Positions 20,164 through 28,003 of a stretch of DNA of 34,862 bases are shown piece after piece. Numbering within the stretch: the stretch's first letter is position 1; every line of letters begins with the position of its first letter. The notes under the pieces are model-generated. The model saw nothing but the letters and a program-made list of their open reading frames with translations. It was not told the origin of the DNA and did no database searches. This DNA is from a virus, in the IMG/VR virus record IMGVR_UViG_3300035703_000260, positions 1 through 34,862 of that record, one strand, 5' to 3'. The position numbers and the translations under genes are program-made.

Positions 20164-21644
20164 TGCCGTACTTCATCACGAACGATTCAGCAGACTGTGA
20201 GGGTTGGGCTGTCATCAAAGACGACGGTGAAGTCATGGGCTGTCACAGCTCCAAGCAGGATGCTGTCGACCAGATGGTTGCGATCTCGCTCGCTGAAGAT
20301 ATCGCTCCTGGCGGTGAACGCATGTTGAAACGTGCGCTTCCGGACAACTACAGGCCGGCAATATCCGATGATGTTCCTGAAGGTCGTGCGTGCGGCAACT
20401 GTTTGCATTACAACGAGTCGATGATCAATGAGGATGGTGAGCGGGTTTGGTGCAACCTGTGGGAAGACTGGGTGCGCGGCGATTACTATTGCAATCGTTG
20501 GGAACCATCAGCCCGCTACAACGACGACGATGACGAAGAGAAACGTCAGGTTGAACTTAACGTGCCCGGCTACATCCGATCGGCGGCAGCTCGAGGTTTG
20601 GAATTGCGCGCTGAGGGCTATGGTGGCGACGGGCTGGTCGAGAGGACGATCCGGGAAGCACGACTGATGGCTGACGGCCAGATCAGCGAAGACAAAGTCA
20701 TTCGTGCGAACGCATGGGGATCACGTCACGCTGTTGATCTAGATGCACCGCAGAACTCGAACGCTGAAAATGAGGACTGGCCTGGTGCTGGTGCTGTCGC
20801 CCACTACCTGTGGGGAATCAACCCGCTGAATCCGGGGCCGGCACGTGACTGGTTCGCCAGAAAAGCAGAACAAATTCAAGCTGAACGATCTGAAAACCAG
20901 GAGGGGTTGACAGAAAAGGAAAAGGACATGGAAGACACAGAGTTCCGATTTGAAGCCCCTCGAGACAATCTTGTTCGCAAAGTTGAGTTCCGTGCGGAAC
21001 CATCCTCGGACGGTCTCACCCTTGAAGGGTATGCGGCTGTGTTCAACGAATGGACCGAAATAGATTCGTATGAAGGCACGTTTCAGGAGCGCATCGCCCC
21101 CGGTGCTTTCAAAAAGACGATCTCTGAGCGCATGCCAGTTCTCCAATTTGATCATGGCACGCATCCGCTGATCGGCTCCATCCCTCTCGGTGTCATTACG
21201 AACCTGCGCGAAGACTCACACGGTCTGCGTGTCAAAGCACGACTCTCCGATAACTGGCTTGTCGAACCGGTGCGTGACGCGATCCGTGACGGGGCGATCC
21301 AAGGAATGTCATTCCGTTTTCGTGTCATCAACGACAAATGGACGCGAGGCAAGAATGGTCCAGAGCGGACTATCAACGAGATAGCCTTGTATGAGGCCGG
21401 GCCTGTGGTATTCCCGGCTTATGAGCAAACCTCAGTTGGGGTGCGAAGCCGAGAAGTTCTCACTTCGCTCGCTGATCCTGAGGTGCGAGGCGAAATCGCC
21501 AAGCTGCTCGCCTTTGGCACCGATCCGTCGGTCGCTGAAACCACAGAAGAAGTCGAGCCGCAAGAGCACTCGATCAGAACACAAGCCCAACGTCAGGCAC
21601 TTGCCCGACTTACCCTGGAAAAGGATTCACATGAACATTCATGA
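20163..21644 (+). CDS. Prohead protease (S78) with large N-terminal extension
   Basis: The C-terminal half (residues about 256-440) is an HK97-type S78 protease: LEGYAAVFNEWTEIDSY, FDHGTHPLIGS with His331, GMSFRF with Ser383, and EIALYEAGPVVFPAYEQ. It matures the head by trimming capsid delta domains. The first 255 residues are extra. They contain a Cys-rich module (CGNCLHYNE, VWCNLWEDW, DYYCNRWEP) with four cysteines that may bind metal, and a helical module (YIRSAAARGLELRAEGYGG to VAHYLWGINPL). A usual S78 protease is about 200-250 residues, so this is a two- or three-domain fusion. It overlaps the capsid gene by 14 bases. Confidence 0.88.
   Translation: MPYFITNDSADCEGWAVIKDDGEVMGCHSSKQDAVDQMVAISLAEDIAPGGERMLKRALPDNYRPAISDDVPEGRACGNCLHYNESMINEDGERVWCNLWEDWVRGDYYCNRWEPSARYNDDDDEEKRQVELNVPGYIRSAAARGLELRAEGYGGDGLVERTIREARLMADGQISEDKVIRANAWGSRHAVDLDAPQNSNAENEDWPGAGAVAHYLWGINPLNPGPARDWFARKAEQIQAERSENQEGLTEKEKDMEDTEFRFEAPRDNLVRKVEFRAEPSSDGLTLEGYAAVFNEWTEIDSYEGTFQERIAPGAFKKTISERMPVLQFDHGTHPLIGSIPLGVITNLREDSHGLRVKARLSDNWLVEPVRDAIRDGAIQGMSFRFRVINDKWTRGKNGPERTINEIALYEAGPVVFPAYEQTSVGVRSREVLTSLADPEVRGEIAKLLAFGTDPSVAETTEEVEPQEHSIRTQAQRQALARLTLEKDSHEHS
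20928..21644 (+). CDS. Likely internal start producing the protease domain alone
   Basis: An in-frame ATG at 20928 (Met256) begins MEDTEFRFEAPRDNLVRKVE exactly where the S78 protease fold should start. It has purine-rich AAAAGGAAAAGG at 20914-20925 immediately before it. A product from here would be 238 residues, the normal length for this family. Full-length protein could be a minor scaffold-linked form and the short protein the free protease. This is inference from sequence; both frames are the same. Confidence 0.45.
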   Translation: MEDTEFRFEAPRDNLVRKVEFRAEPSSDGLTLEGYAAVFNEWTEIDSYEGTFQERIAPGAFKKTISERMPVLQFDHGTHPLIGSIPLGVITNLREDSHGLRVKARLSDNWLVEPVRDAIRDGAIQGMSFRFRVINDKWTRGKNGPERTINEIALYEAGPVVFPAYEQTSVGVRSREVLTSLADPEVRGEIAKLLAFGTDPSVAETTEEVEPQEHSIRTQAQRQALARLTLEKDSHEHS

Positions 21645-23019
21645 GCTCCGTTCGAAGGTTGCGGCGCTGAAGGCTGAAATCGAGTCTCTCGCTGCAATTG
21701 AGAACATCACCCCCGAAGATGACGCCCGCCTGTCGGCCGTCCTGGACGAGTTCGATGCCCGCAAGGGTGAACTGTCCGAAGTTGAAGCCCGCCAGTCTCG
21801 CATCGATGCCGCCAAGAGCGCTGTCGTTGAGCGTGCGGCCGGCTTCGACGCACCGCAGATCATGCGTGCAACGGAAACCAAGATTGACGTTCGCTCGGCC
21901 AGCCGTGGCGAAGTTCGTGATGCAGCCCTCAAGGTTCTCGAGCAGAACTCTCGTGGACTTCGTTCGCATCAGGTTGACAACGTTGACAAGCTGATCAACA
22001 CCCGCTCCGAGCTGATGGATGGTGGCATTGTCGCCAAGCGTCTCCTCCTCACCGAGAATGACGCTTATCGTTCGGCTTTCGTGAAGGCGTCGACTCAGCA
22101 GGGTCCTGCGTTCACGAACGAAGAGGCGAATGCGATCAACGAGTTCCGTGCCGCGGCGATCAGCCCCGACTCGGCCGGCGGCTTCGGCCTTCCGGTGCTC
22201 ATCGATCCGTCAATCATCTTGACCTCCGGTGCTGCTGACGCTCCGATCCTCAACATCGCACGCGTGGTCACGATCACGACCGATGAGTGGAAGGGTGTTT
22301 CGTCCGCTGGTGTCGCATGGTCATACGATGCTGAGGCTTCGGCAGTTTCGGATGATGCTCCGACGCTCGCCCAGCCGAACGTCGTCACCTACAAGGCTGC
22401 AGGATTCATTCCTTACAGCCTCGAGGTCGGCATGGACTACCCGGGCTTCGCTGAGGAAATGCGCCGTCTGCTTGACGCAGGCTACGTTGACCTCGTCGCC
22501 AAGCAGACGATGACAGGAACCACCCCGGTCGGTATCTTCACCGCACTCGACGCCAACACGAACGTCGAAGTTGTCGTGACCACCGATGGTGCGTTCGGCG
22601 CTGTTGACCTGCTGAAGGTGTGGGGCGAACTGCCGGAGCGTTACCGCAGCCGTGCAACGTGGGTCATGTCGACCGACGTCGAGAATGAGATCCGTACGTT
22701 CTCCTCGACCTCGAGCGGCGCCTACTACACGGTGAACTTGCGTGAAGGTGGCACTGGCACTCTGTTCGGCCGTCCGGTTGTTCTGAGCGATTACGCTCCG
22801 ACGTTCACCGGAACGACAGGTGCCGCTAACATCCTCTGCGTCGGTGACTTCAGCAACTATGTCATCGCTCAGCGTGCTGGAATGACGCTGGAATTCATCC
22901 CGCAGTTGTTTGACACGACGACTGGTCGTCCGACCGGCAGTCGAGGCTGGTACGCATACGCTCGTCACGGCTTCGATTCCGTGAACGACCTGGCGTTCCG
23001 TCTGCTCCAGAACACCTGA
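21631..23019 (+). CDS. Major capsid protein, HK97 fold
   Basis: This 462-residue protein starts with a charged coiled coil (HELRSKVAALKAEIESLAAI onward to about residue 55), the delta-domain scaffold removed by the protease. The HK97-fold body includes SPDSAGGFGLPVLIDPSIIL, a long E-loop/P-domain region, WGELPERYRSRATWVMS and an ending SRGWYAYARHGFDSVNDLAF. ATG 21631 has GGAAAAGG at 21617-21624. Codon use is unusually C-ending and even compared with flanking genes, as expected for a highly expressed gene. A strong terminator follows. Confidence 0.93.
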   Translation: MNIHELRSKVAALKAEIESLAAIENITPEDDARLSAVLDEFDARKGELSEVEARQSRIDAAKSAVVERAAGFDAPQIMRATETKIDVRSASRGEVRDAALKVLEQNSRGLRSHQVDNVDKLINTRSELMDGGIVAKRLLLTENDAYRSAFVKASTQQGPAFTNEEANAINEFRAAAISPDSAGGFGLPVLIDPSIILTSGAADAPILNIARVVTITTDEWKGVSSAGVAWSYDAEASAVSDDAPTLAQPNVVTYKAAGFIPYSLEVGMDYPGFAEEMRRLLDAGYVDLVAKQTMTGTTPVGIFTALDANTNVEVVVTTDGAFGAVDLLKVWGELPERYRSRATWVMSTDVENEIRTFSSTSSGAYYTVNLREGGTGTLFGRPVVLSDYAPTFTGTTGAANILCVGDFSNYVIAQRAGMTLEFIPQLFDTTTGRPTGSRGWYAYARHGFDSVNDLAFRLLQNT

Positions 23020-23038
23020 TCAATCCAGTAAAAGCGTC

Positions 23039-23078
23039 GGCCCTCGGCACTTCGGTGTCGGGGGCCTTCGCCATTTTC
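23039..23078 (+). terminator. Intrinsic terminator after the capsid gene
   Basis: A 12-base-pair stem with two G-U pairs (arms 23039-23050 and 23055-23066) closes on a stabilising C(TTCG)G tetraloop and is followed by a T-containing tail. It begins 19 bases after the capsid stop. It should end or attenuate the head operon, allowing separate control of the FAS1 gene. Confidence 0.85.
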
Positions 23079-23096
23079 ATGACAGTTCCATGACAT

Positions 23097-23126
23097 TTGC
23101 TGACAGTCGGTTTGGCTCCTTATAGA
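23097..23126 (+). promoter_or_regulatory. Putative promoter of the FAS1 gene
   Basis: TTGCTG (23097-23102) and TATAGA (23121-23126) are 18 bases apart, between a terminator and a gene. AGTCGG and neighbouring repeated GACA words may be regulator contacts. The start codon lies 51 bases further on. Confidence 0.45.
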
Positions 23127-23177
23127 GTCCCGGTTGATCAATCATCCTGATGCTCACGCATCTGACGGAAGGTAACA

Positions 23178-23810
23178 ATGAAGAAGATCCTTATTGGAAT
23201 GCTCGCCGGTGCAGCTGCTGTCTGCGCCAGTGTTATTCCTGTTTCGGCAGGTTACGGTGATTCGACTGTTTGGGAAGGCATTGATGCCGGCCTTTGCAGC
23301 GATGATGGTGGCAAACTGTTTGAGCAGATTGTGCTGATTGCAGGCGCAACCGGTGCTCTTGACACTGATGGGAACGGAAAGCCGAATTACACGGTTTTTG
23401 CTCCTGTCGAGTCGGTGCTTGCTGGTGTCCTTGATGATCTAAATCTTGAGATCAGCGACATTTCGGCGAATCCTGCTATCGCAAAAACGATCGTGAATGA
23501 TCATGTTGCGCGTGGTTCGTTTGATCAGAATGAGTTGGAAGACACAGATTTGACTCGTATCACGATGCTGTCTGGTTATGTTGCGACTGTGTTCGGGTCG
23601 TCTGATCCGGTGTCACGTTCGGTTCCTGGCGATGTGTATGTTGCTGGTGCGTTGATCGTGTCTGGTGCAGATTTGGCGAACGGCTGGCTGTATTGCATCA
23701 ATGGTTTCATTGATGTGACTCCGCAGGTTCCGACGAATGGTGTTGATGTTGGTGGGGCTCCTGCTGCTGCGAATGCGGTTGCAAAGGATGGTCTTCCCGA
23801 CACTCTGTGA
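23178..23810 (+). CDS. Secreted fasciclin (FAS1) domain protein
   Basis: This 210-residue protein has a textbook signal peptide (MKKILIGMLAGAAAVCASVI, with probable cleavage after PVSA). One FAS1 domain follows: a first helix region, the H1-like YTVFAPVESVLAGVL, IVNDHVARGSFD as the H2-like motif, an ITMLSGYVATVFG strand, and a final GWLYCINGFIDVTPQ. Two mature-chain cysteines (AGLCS, LYCIN) may form a disulfide. FAS1 domains mediate adhesion at cell surfaces. In this phage it is enclosed by its own promoter and terminator between capsid and glycosylation genes, so it is probably expressed independently. It may be secreted from the host or attached to the virion. GAAGG upstream supports ATG 23178. 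Confidence 0.8.
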   Translation: MKKILIGMLAGAAAVCASVIPVSAGYGDSTVWEGIDAGLCSDDGGKLFEQIVLIAGATGALDTDGNGKPNYTVFAPVESVLAGVLDDLNLEISDISANPAIAKTIVNDHVARGSFDQNELEDTDLTRITMLSGYVATVFGSSDPVSRSVPGDVYVAGALIVSGADLANGWLYCINGFIDVTPQVPTNGVDVGGAPAAANAVAKDGLPDTL

Positions 23811-23827
23811 TCCCATCGGTAGTGGGA

Positions 23828-23861
23828 GAAAGCCCCCGGCATTTCGGTGTCGGGGGCTTTC
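23828..23861 (+). terminator. Intrinsic terminator after the FAS1 gene
   Basis: A 14-base-pair stem (arms 23828-23841 and 23848-23861, one G-U pair) starts 17 bases after the FAS1 stop. The A-run on one side and T-run on the other make it potentially bidirectional. Its core CCCCCGGCA...TGTCGGGGG resembles the terminator at 23039, so the FAS1 unit is bracketed by related hairpins. Confidence 0.85.
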
Positions 23862-23884
23862 GCTGTTTGTAAGCCTGTTTTGGT

Positions 23885-23890
23885 TATAGT
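23885..23890 (+). promoter_or_regulatory. Putative -10 element restarting head-operon transcription
   Basis: TATAGT (within GGTTATAGT) lies 24 bases after the second terminator and 39 bases before the next start codon. No good -35 is seen at 16-18 bases upstream (GCTGTT at 23862). Its place straight after a terminator suggests it restarts transcription for the glycosylation and connector genes. Confidence 0.35.
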
Positions 23891-23928
23891 GGGCGTGCCG
23901 GGGACGGCTCGGCATTTGGAGGTGCCTG

Positions 23929-24198
23929 ATGGCTGATGTTGTGTTTTCGTTGTCGACTTGTACGACTGTTGATCCGTCGACTGGGATGAAGGTTCGTTTG
24001 TCTGCTGGTGAGGCATGGTGGGCGTCTGATCCGTTTGTGAAGCGGATGTCTCATTTGTTTTCTGATGTGCCGGCTGTGGTGAATGGTGTGCGTGCGGTGA
24101 AGCCGGTTCCGGCTCAGAAGGTTGTGGCGCCTCAGGTAGAGAGTGCGTCGGCTGTTCCGGGTGTGAAGCGTCAGGTGAAGCGTGCAACCGAAAAGTGA
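23929..24198 (+). CDS. Hypothetical protein, head gene block
   Basis: This 89-residue protein begins MADVVFSLSTCTTVDPSTGM and ends in a basic Pro/Val-rich tail (RQVKRATEK). It has a short aromatic segment (GEAWWASDPFVKRMSHLF). GGAGGTG at 23920-23926 is a strong ribosome site. Short proteins of this kind occur after capsid genes as minor head proteins, but I cannot assign a family. It overlaps the next gene by 17 bases. Confidence 0.6.
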   Translation: MADVVFSLSTCTTVDPSTGMKVRLSAGEAWWASDPFVKRMSHLFSDVPAVVNGVRAVKPVPAQKVVAPQVESASAVPGVKRQVKRATEK

Positions 24199-25564
24199 TG
24201 TTCTTGTCGGATATTTGCATCCGCATGAGGTGAGCACTTCATTTCATAAAAGCTTGATGGGGCTTGTCGGTTTCGATATGGCTCGTGATCGACGTTTGAA
24301 TGGTTGGGCGTCGATCAAGTGTGCTTCGGGTGGTATCCCTGAGGGCCGGAATCAGTTGGCGAAAGCTTTGCTTGATTCTGAGTGTGAGTGGCTGTTCATG
24401 GTTGATGCGGATATGGGTTTTGAGCCTGTCGGCTTGTATCAGCTGTTGTCAATTGCTGATCCGATGAATAAGCCGATTGTGGGCGGTTTGTGTTTCGCTC
24501 AACGTGAGGCTTTTGATGATGGGTCGAATGGTTTTCGGTGTGTGCCTCGACCGACGATCTTTGATTGGGTTCAGCATGATGATGGGCATTGGCGGTTCAC
24601 TGGCCGGTCGCATTTTCCGGTGAATTCGCTGGTGGAGTGTGCTGCGACTGGTGGCGCTTTTATTGTGATTCATCGTTCAGTGTTTGAGCGGATCAGGGAT
24701 TCTGAGGGTGAATGCTGGTTTGATCGGGTGCGTGGCACTGACGGTTCTTTGATTGGTGAGGACATCAGTTTTTTTGTGCGTTGTCAGGCTTTGGATATCC
24801 CGTTGTTTGTGCATACGGGGATTCGGACGACTCATCTGAAGAATTTATGGTTGGGTGAGTCGGATTTCTGGCAGTCGTTTTATGCTCCGCCGGCAACAAA
24901 GTTGGTGGATGTGATTGTGCCGGTGTTGCATCGGCCGCAGAATGTGAAACCGTTCATGGAGTCGCTGCGCGCTTCAACGGGTTTGGCTCGAGCATGGTTT
25001 GTTTGTGAGGAAGGTGATGATGTTGAGGCTGATGAGGTTTTGGCTCATGGTGGGCATGTTCTGGTGTGTTCTGGAACTTTTGCTCAGAAGGCGAACTTTG
25101 CGTTCGACCGTCTCACGGCAGACAGTGAGGCTGAGTGGGTTTTCTTGGCCGGTGATGATGTCAAGTTCCGACCGGGTTGGTTAGATCATTGTTTTCAGGT
25201 TGCTGACCGTTATGGCGCGAAGGTTGTTGGGACGAATGATCTTGCGAATCCTCGTGTGATGCGCGGTGAGCATGCGACACACATGCTTGTTGAGCGTGAG
25301 TATGTGATGGAGAAGGGTGCTTCATGGGATGGGCCTGGGGTGCTCTGCCATGAGGGGTATCATCATTGGTTTGTTGATGATGAGCTGGTGACTGTTGCGA
25401 AGCAGCATGGTGTGTTTCAGGTTGCTTTGGGGTCTGAGGTTGAGCATGTTCATCCGATGATCGGTAAGGCCCCGAATGACGATGTTTATGATCGTGGGGC
25501 TGCAAAATCTGATGAGGATGAGAAGCTGTTTAAGGCTCGATATCGGAAGTTTGCTGGCCGGTGA
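24182..25564 (+). CDS. Two-domain glycosyltransferase
   Basis: The 460-residue protein has two GT-A-like halves. Residues about 1-235 contain GIPEGRNQLAKALLDSE and the metal-binding LFMVDADMGF (Asp75-Ala-Asp77), then GGAFIVIHRSVFERI and EDISFFVRC, as in Anp1/GT2-like enzymes. From residue 241 a second unit begins VDVIVPVLHRPQNVKPFMES, with a possible acidic site FLAGDDVKF (Asp325, Asp326) and VLCHEGYHHWFVDDELVT. Two units in one chain could add two sugars in sequence. No membrane segment, so it likely acts on cytoplasmic virion proteins. GTG 24182 overlaps the upstream gene and AGGTGAAG lies just before it. Confidence 0.8.
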   Translation: MQPKSDVLVGYLHPHEVSTSFHKSLMGLVGFDMARDRRLNGWASIKCASGGIPEGRNQLAKALLDSECEWLFMVDADMGFEPVGLYQLLSIADPMNKPIVGGLCFAQREAFDDGSNGFRCVPRPTIFDWVQHDDGHWRFTGRSHFPVNSLVECAATGGAFIVIHRSVFERIRDSEGECWFDRVRGTDGSLIGEDISFFVRCQALDIPLFVHTGIRTTHLKNLWLGESDFWQSFYAPPATKLVDVIVPVLHRPQNVKPFMESLRASTGLARAWFVCEEGDDVEADEVLAHGGHVLVCSGTFAQKANFAFDRLTADSEAEWVFLAGDDVKFRPGWLDHCFQVADRYGAKVVGTNDLANPRVMRGEHATHMLVEREYVMEKGASWDGPGVLCHEGYHHWFVDDELVTVAKQHGVFQVALGSEVEHVHPMIGKAPNDDVYDRGAAKSDEDEKLFKARYRKFAGR

Positions 25565-26208
25565 GAGTTGCTGTTGTTTCAGCGGTGTTCGGCGGATATG
25601 ACGAGCCGGTGTGGGTTGAGCAAAGTGTTGTTTGTCATCATGTGATGGTCACTGATGGTTCGGTGAATGTGCCTCGCCAGTTCGAGCATGTGCATGTGGA
25701 TCGTGGTGATGTTGATCCTCGGTTGGCTGCGAAGTTCCCGAAGTGCTGTCCGTGGGAGTTTGCTGATGCTGATGTGTTTGTCTGGTTGGACGGATCAATG
25801 GTTCCGGACGGGATGCTTGTTGAGCGGATGATCGATGATTTGGGTGATGGTGATGTGGCGTTCCATCCGCATCCTGACCGGTCGTCAATTGTTGCTGAGG
25901 CTTCGGTGTCTATGGCTTTACGCAAGTATGAGGGTTATGACGTGATCGGTCAGGTTGAGTCGTATTTGGATGCTGGTCATCCTGACGATTGGGGTTTGTG
26001 GGCTGCCGGCATTTTCATTATGCGTGATTCGGTGCGGGTGCGTCAGTTCGGTCAGTTGTGGCTGGATGAGATCCACAGGTGGACTGTGCAGGATCAATTG
26101 TCGTTGCCGTTTGCGTTGCGTCGATGTGGTGTTGATGTTCGTTCGTTGTCTGGCGGGTTGCGTGATAATCCGTTGTTTCGGATTCGGCGGCATGCGGATC
26201 GAACGTGA
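25561..26208 (+). CDS. TOD1/DUF616-like glycosyltransferase
   Basis: The 215-residue protein begins MRVAVVSAVFGGYDEPVWVE, then has CCPWEFADADVFVWLDGSMV with Asp77 in the Trp-Leu-Asp-Gly-Ser motif. Later come AFHPHPDRSSIVAEA and DDWGLWAAGIFIMRDS, and WTVQDQLSLPFALRR. This order matches the TOD1/MUCI70-type (DUF616) glycosyltransferase-like family. It is joined by GTGA overlaps to the enzymes on both sides, so these genes are made together. Acceptor and sugar are unknown. Confidence 0.75.
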   Translation: MRVAVVSAVFGGYDEPVWVEQSVVCHHVMVTDGSVNVPRQFEHVHVDRGDVDPRLAAKFPKCCPWEFADADVFVWLDGSMVPDGMLVERMIDDLGDGDVAFHPHPDRSSIVAEASVSMALRKYEGYDVIGQVESYLDAGHPDDWGLWAAGIFIMRDSVRVRQFGQLWLDEIHRWTVQDQLSLPFALRRCGVDVRSLSGGLRDNPLFRIRRHADRT

Positions 26209-26819
26209 GCACGGTCGGTGTTTTCGGGATTCAGTTTAGGGGCTGGTATGAGGATTGGATTGAAGGCTGGTTTGATGCTTGCCTGTCTGCTGGTTTTGAT
26301 CAGGTGGTGTTGGCGTCTGACACGATGAGATCGGTGCCGGCTGGTGTGCAGCTGGTTGTGTGCCCTCCGTGCGATCAGAAATATCCGATCCCGTATTTCT
26401 CGAATTGTGCTGTTGAGGCTTTGGGAACGGATTGGTGTTGGAACATGGATATCGATGATCTTGTTTTCCCGTCGGCTTTGCGGGAGATCAGGGTTGTTGA
26501 TGCTGATGTGTATGCGGCCGGTTTGGTGACTTCGACTGGTGTGAAAGCGTTGCCAGGAGGGTTGAACTGGGAGCAGGTTGCCGGGTCAAGATTGAATTTG
26601 GTGAATGCTGGTTCAGCGTTCAGGAAATGGTTGTGGGCTGAGGTTGGCGGCTATCCGGATATCGGTTTTCATGATTGGGGTTTATGGCGTCTGATGGGTC
26701 GAGCTGAGGCTAGGTTTGCTTCGTCCGGTCAGCCTGATTACTGGTATCGAACGGGACATAATTCGGTGTCAAAGAATTTTGATGTGGAGTTGTTCACTGA
26801 GGAGTTGATGAGCTTGTGA
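26205..26819 (+). CDS. Glycosyltransferase (GT-A-like)
   Basis: The 204-residue protein has a putative metal-binding motif NMDIDDLVF (Asp82-Ile-Asp84-Asp85) after a Rossmann-like N-terminal half (VGVFGIQFRGWYEDWIEGWF, QVVLASDTMRS). A C-terminal acceptor part follows (GGYPDIGFHDWGLWRLMGRA, DYWYRTGHNSVSKNF). It is shorter than most GT2 enzymes but keeps the expected order. GTG 26205 and GTG 26816 overlaps couple it to its neighbours. Confidence 0.72.
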   Translation: MSTVGVFGIQFRGWYEDWIEGWFDACLSAGFDQVVLASDTMRSVPAGVQLVVCPPCDQKYPIPYFSNCAVEALGTDWCWNMDIDDLVFPSALREIRVVDADVYAAGLVTSTGVKALPGGLNWEQVAGSRLNLVNAGSAFRKWLWAEVGGYPDIGFHDWGLWRLMGRAEARFASSGQPDYWYRTGHNSVSKNFDVELFTEELMSL

Positions 26820-27364
26820 GTTTGTTGCAGGAGTGTTTTCGCCGGTCTCAGTCGGGGTCGGATATTCATGCGCATTTGCCTCGCCTGTTTGAGTTGGCGT
26901 CAAAACCGCATGTGAAGGTGATCGAGTTGGGTGTGCGTGGTGGTGATTCGACGGCATCGTTTTTGGCGGCTGCTGAGGAGCAGGGTGGTGAGGTGTGGTC
27001 GGTTGATATTGCTGATCCTCGTGTGCCGACCGGCTGGCGTGATCTGCCGTTCTGGTATTTGACGGTCGGTGATGATTTGGAGGTCGCCGATCAGTTGCCG
27101 GACAATGTGGATATTGTTTTCATTGATACTTCGCATACATATGAGCAGACGAAACGTGAGCTCGAGTTGTATGTGGGGAAGGTGAAGCCGGGCGGTGTGA
27201 TCGTGTTGCATGATACGGAGTTGAAACGACCGGAGGCTTCACCGTCATCTGACCCTGATTTTCCGGTGGCTGAGGCTGTTAGAGAGTTCGTGTCTGCTGG
27301 CCCGTATCGGTCGGTGGAGTGGGTTGAGGGTTGTTACGGGCTGGGGATTATCACTGTCGGGTAG
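26816..27364 (+). CDS. SAM-dependent methyltransferase
   Basis: This 182-residue class I methyltransferase has the SAM-binding motif I VIELGVRGGDST (residues 35-46), an acidic strand end EVWSVDIADP, a DIVFIDTSHTYEQTKRELE block and PGGVIVLHDTE. The pattern fits Methyltransf_24/CmcI-like proteins that methylate sugars or small molecules. As the last gene of the glycosylation set it probably caps a virion glycan by O-methylation, which can block further extension or antibody and nuclease recognition. That use is inferred from context. Confidence 0.82.
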   Translation: MSLLQECFRRSQSGSDIHAHLPRLFELASKPHVKVIELGVRGGDSTASFLAAAEEQGGEVWSVDIADPRVPTGWRDLPFWYLTVGDDLEVADQLPDNVDIVFIDTSHTYEQTKRELELYVGKVKPGGVIVLHDTELKRPEASPSSDPDFPVAEAVREFVSAGPYRSVEWVEGCYGLGIITVG

Positions 27365-27391
27365 TGTTATGTCTGGTCGAAAGGTTGTGCT

Positions 27392-28003
27392 GTGGCGAAT
27401 CTCTGCGATTCTGATGATGTGAAAGAGGCGTTGGGGATACCGATCCCTGACAGTGTTGATGATGTGCGGATCGAGTTGGCGTGTTCTGCTGCGACACAAA
27501 TGATTCAGCAGTATTGTCAGCGTCAATTCACGACTGACGATTCGGCGTCTGCTCGTGTGTATACACCGGAATCATGGGATTTGGTGTTCACCGAGGATTT
27601 CTATACGACAACAAGTTTGGTGATTCAGACTGATCCGGGTTTGGATGGCACTTGGTCGCAAACGTGGACGACTTCCGATTATCAGTTGGAGCCGTTGAAT
27701 CAGGAGACGTACGGTGAGGCGTGGCCGTACCATACGGTTCGAGCGATCAACAGTCTCTGGTTCCCGCAGGATTACGGTCGGGTGACGGTGAAGGTGACTG
27801 CGAAGTGGGGTTGGGCTGCGGTGCCGTCTGCGGTGAAGCAGGCTGCGATCTTGCAGGCGATCACGATCTTCAAGTCTGCTGATGCGCCGTTCGGTGCGAC
27901 CCCGTTTGCTGATACTGGGATTCTTCGGTTGAGGTCGGCGTTGCATCCGACAGCTGCCGCGCTGGTGCAGAACTATCGGAAGGACCCGGTCGGGATTCTC
28001 TGA
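27392..28003 (+). CDS. Head-tail adaptor (HK97 gp6-like connector)
   Basis: The 203-residue protein begins MANLCDSDDVKEALGIPIPD, followed by ELACSAATQMIQQYCQRQF, typical of the helical start of gp6/gp15-type adaptors. A beta region (SLVIQTDPGLDGTWSQTW) and a C-terminal helix AVKQAAILQAITIFKSADAP follow. It docks beneath the portal ring. GTG 27392 has AAAGG at 27380-27384. Its stop overlaps the next start as TGATG. Confidence 0.72.
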   Translation: MANLCDSDDVKEALGIPIPDSVDDVRIELACSAATQMIQQYCQRQFTTDDSASARVYTPESWDLVFTEDFYTTTSLVIQTDPGLDGTWSQTWTTSDYQLEPLNQETYGEAWPYHTVRAINSLWFPQDYGRVTVKVTAKWGWAAVPSAVKQAAILQAITIFKSADAPFGATPFADTGILRLRSALHPTAAALVQNYRKDPVGIL

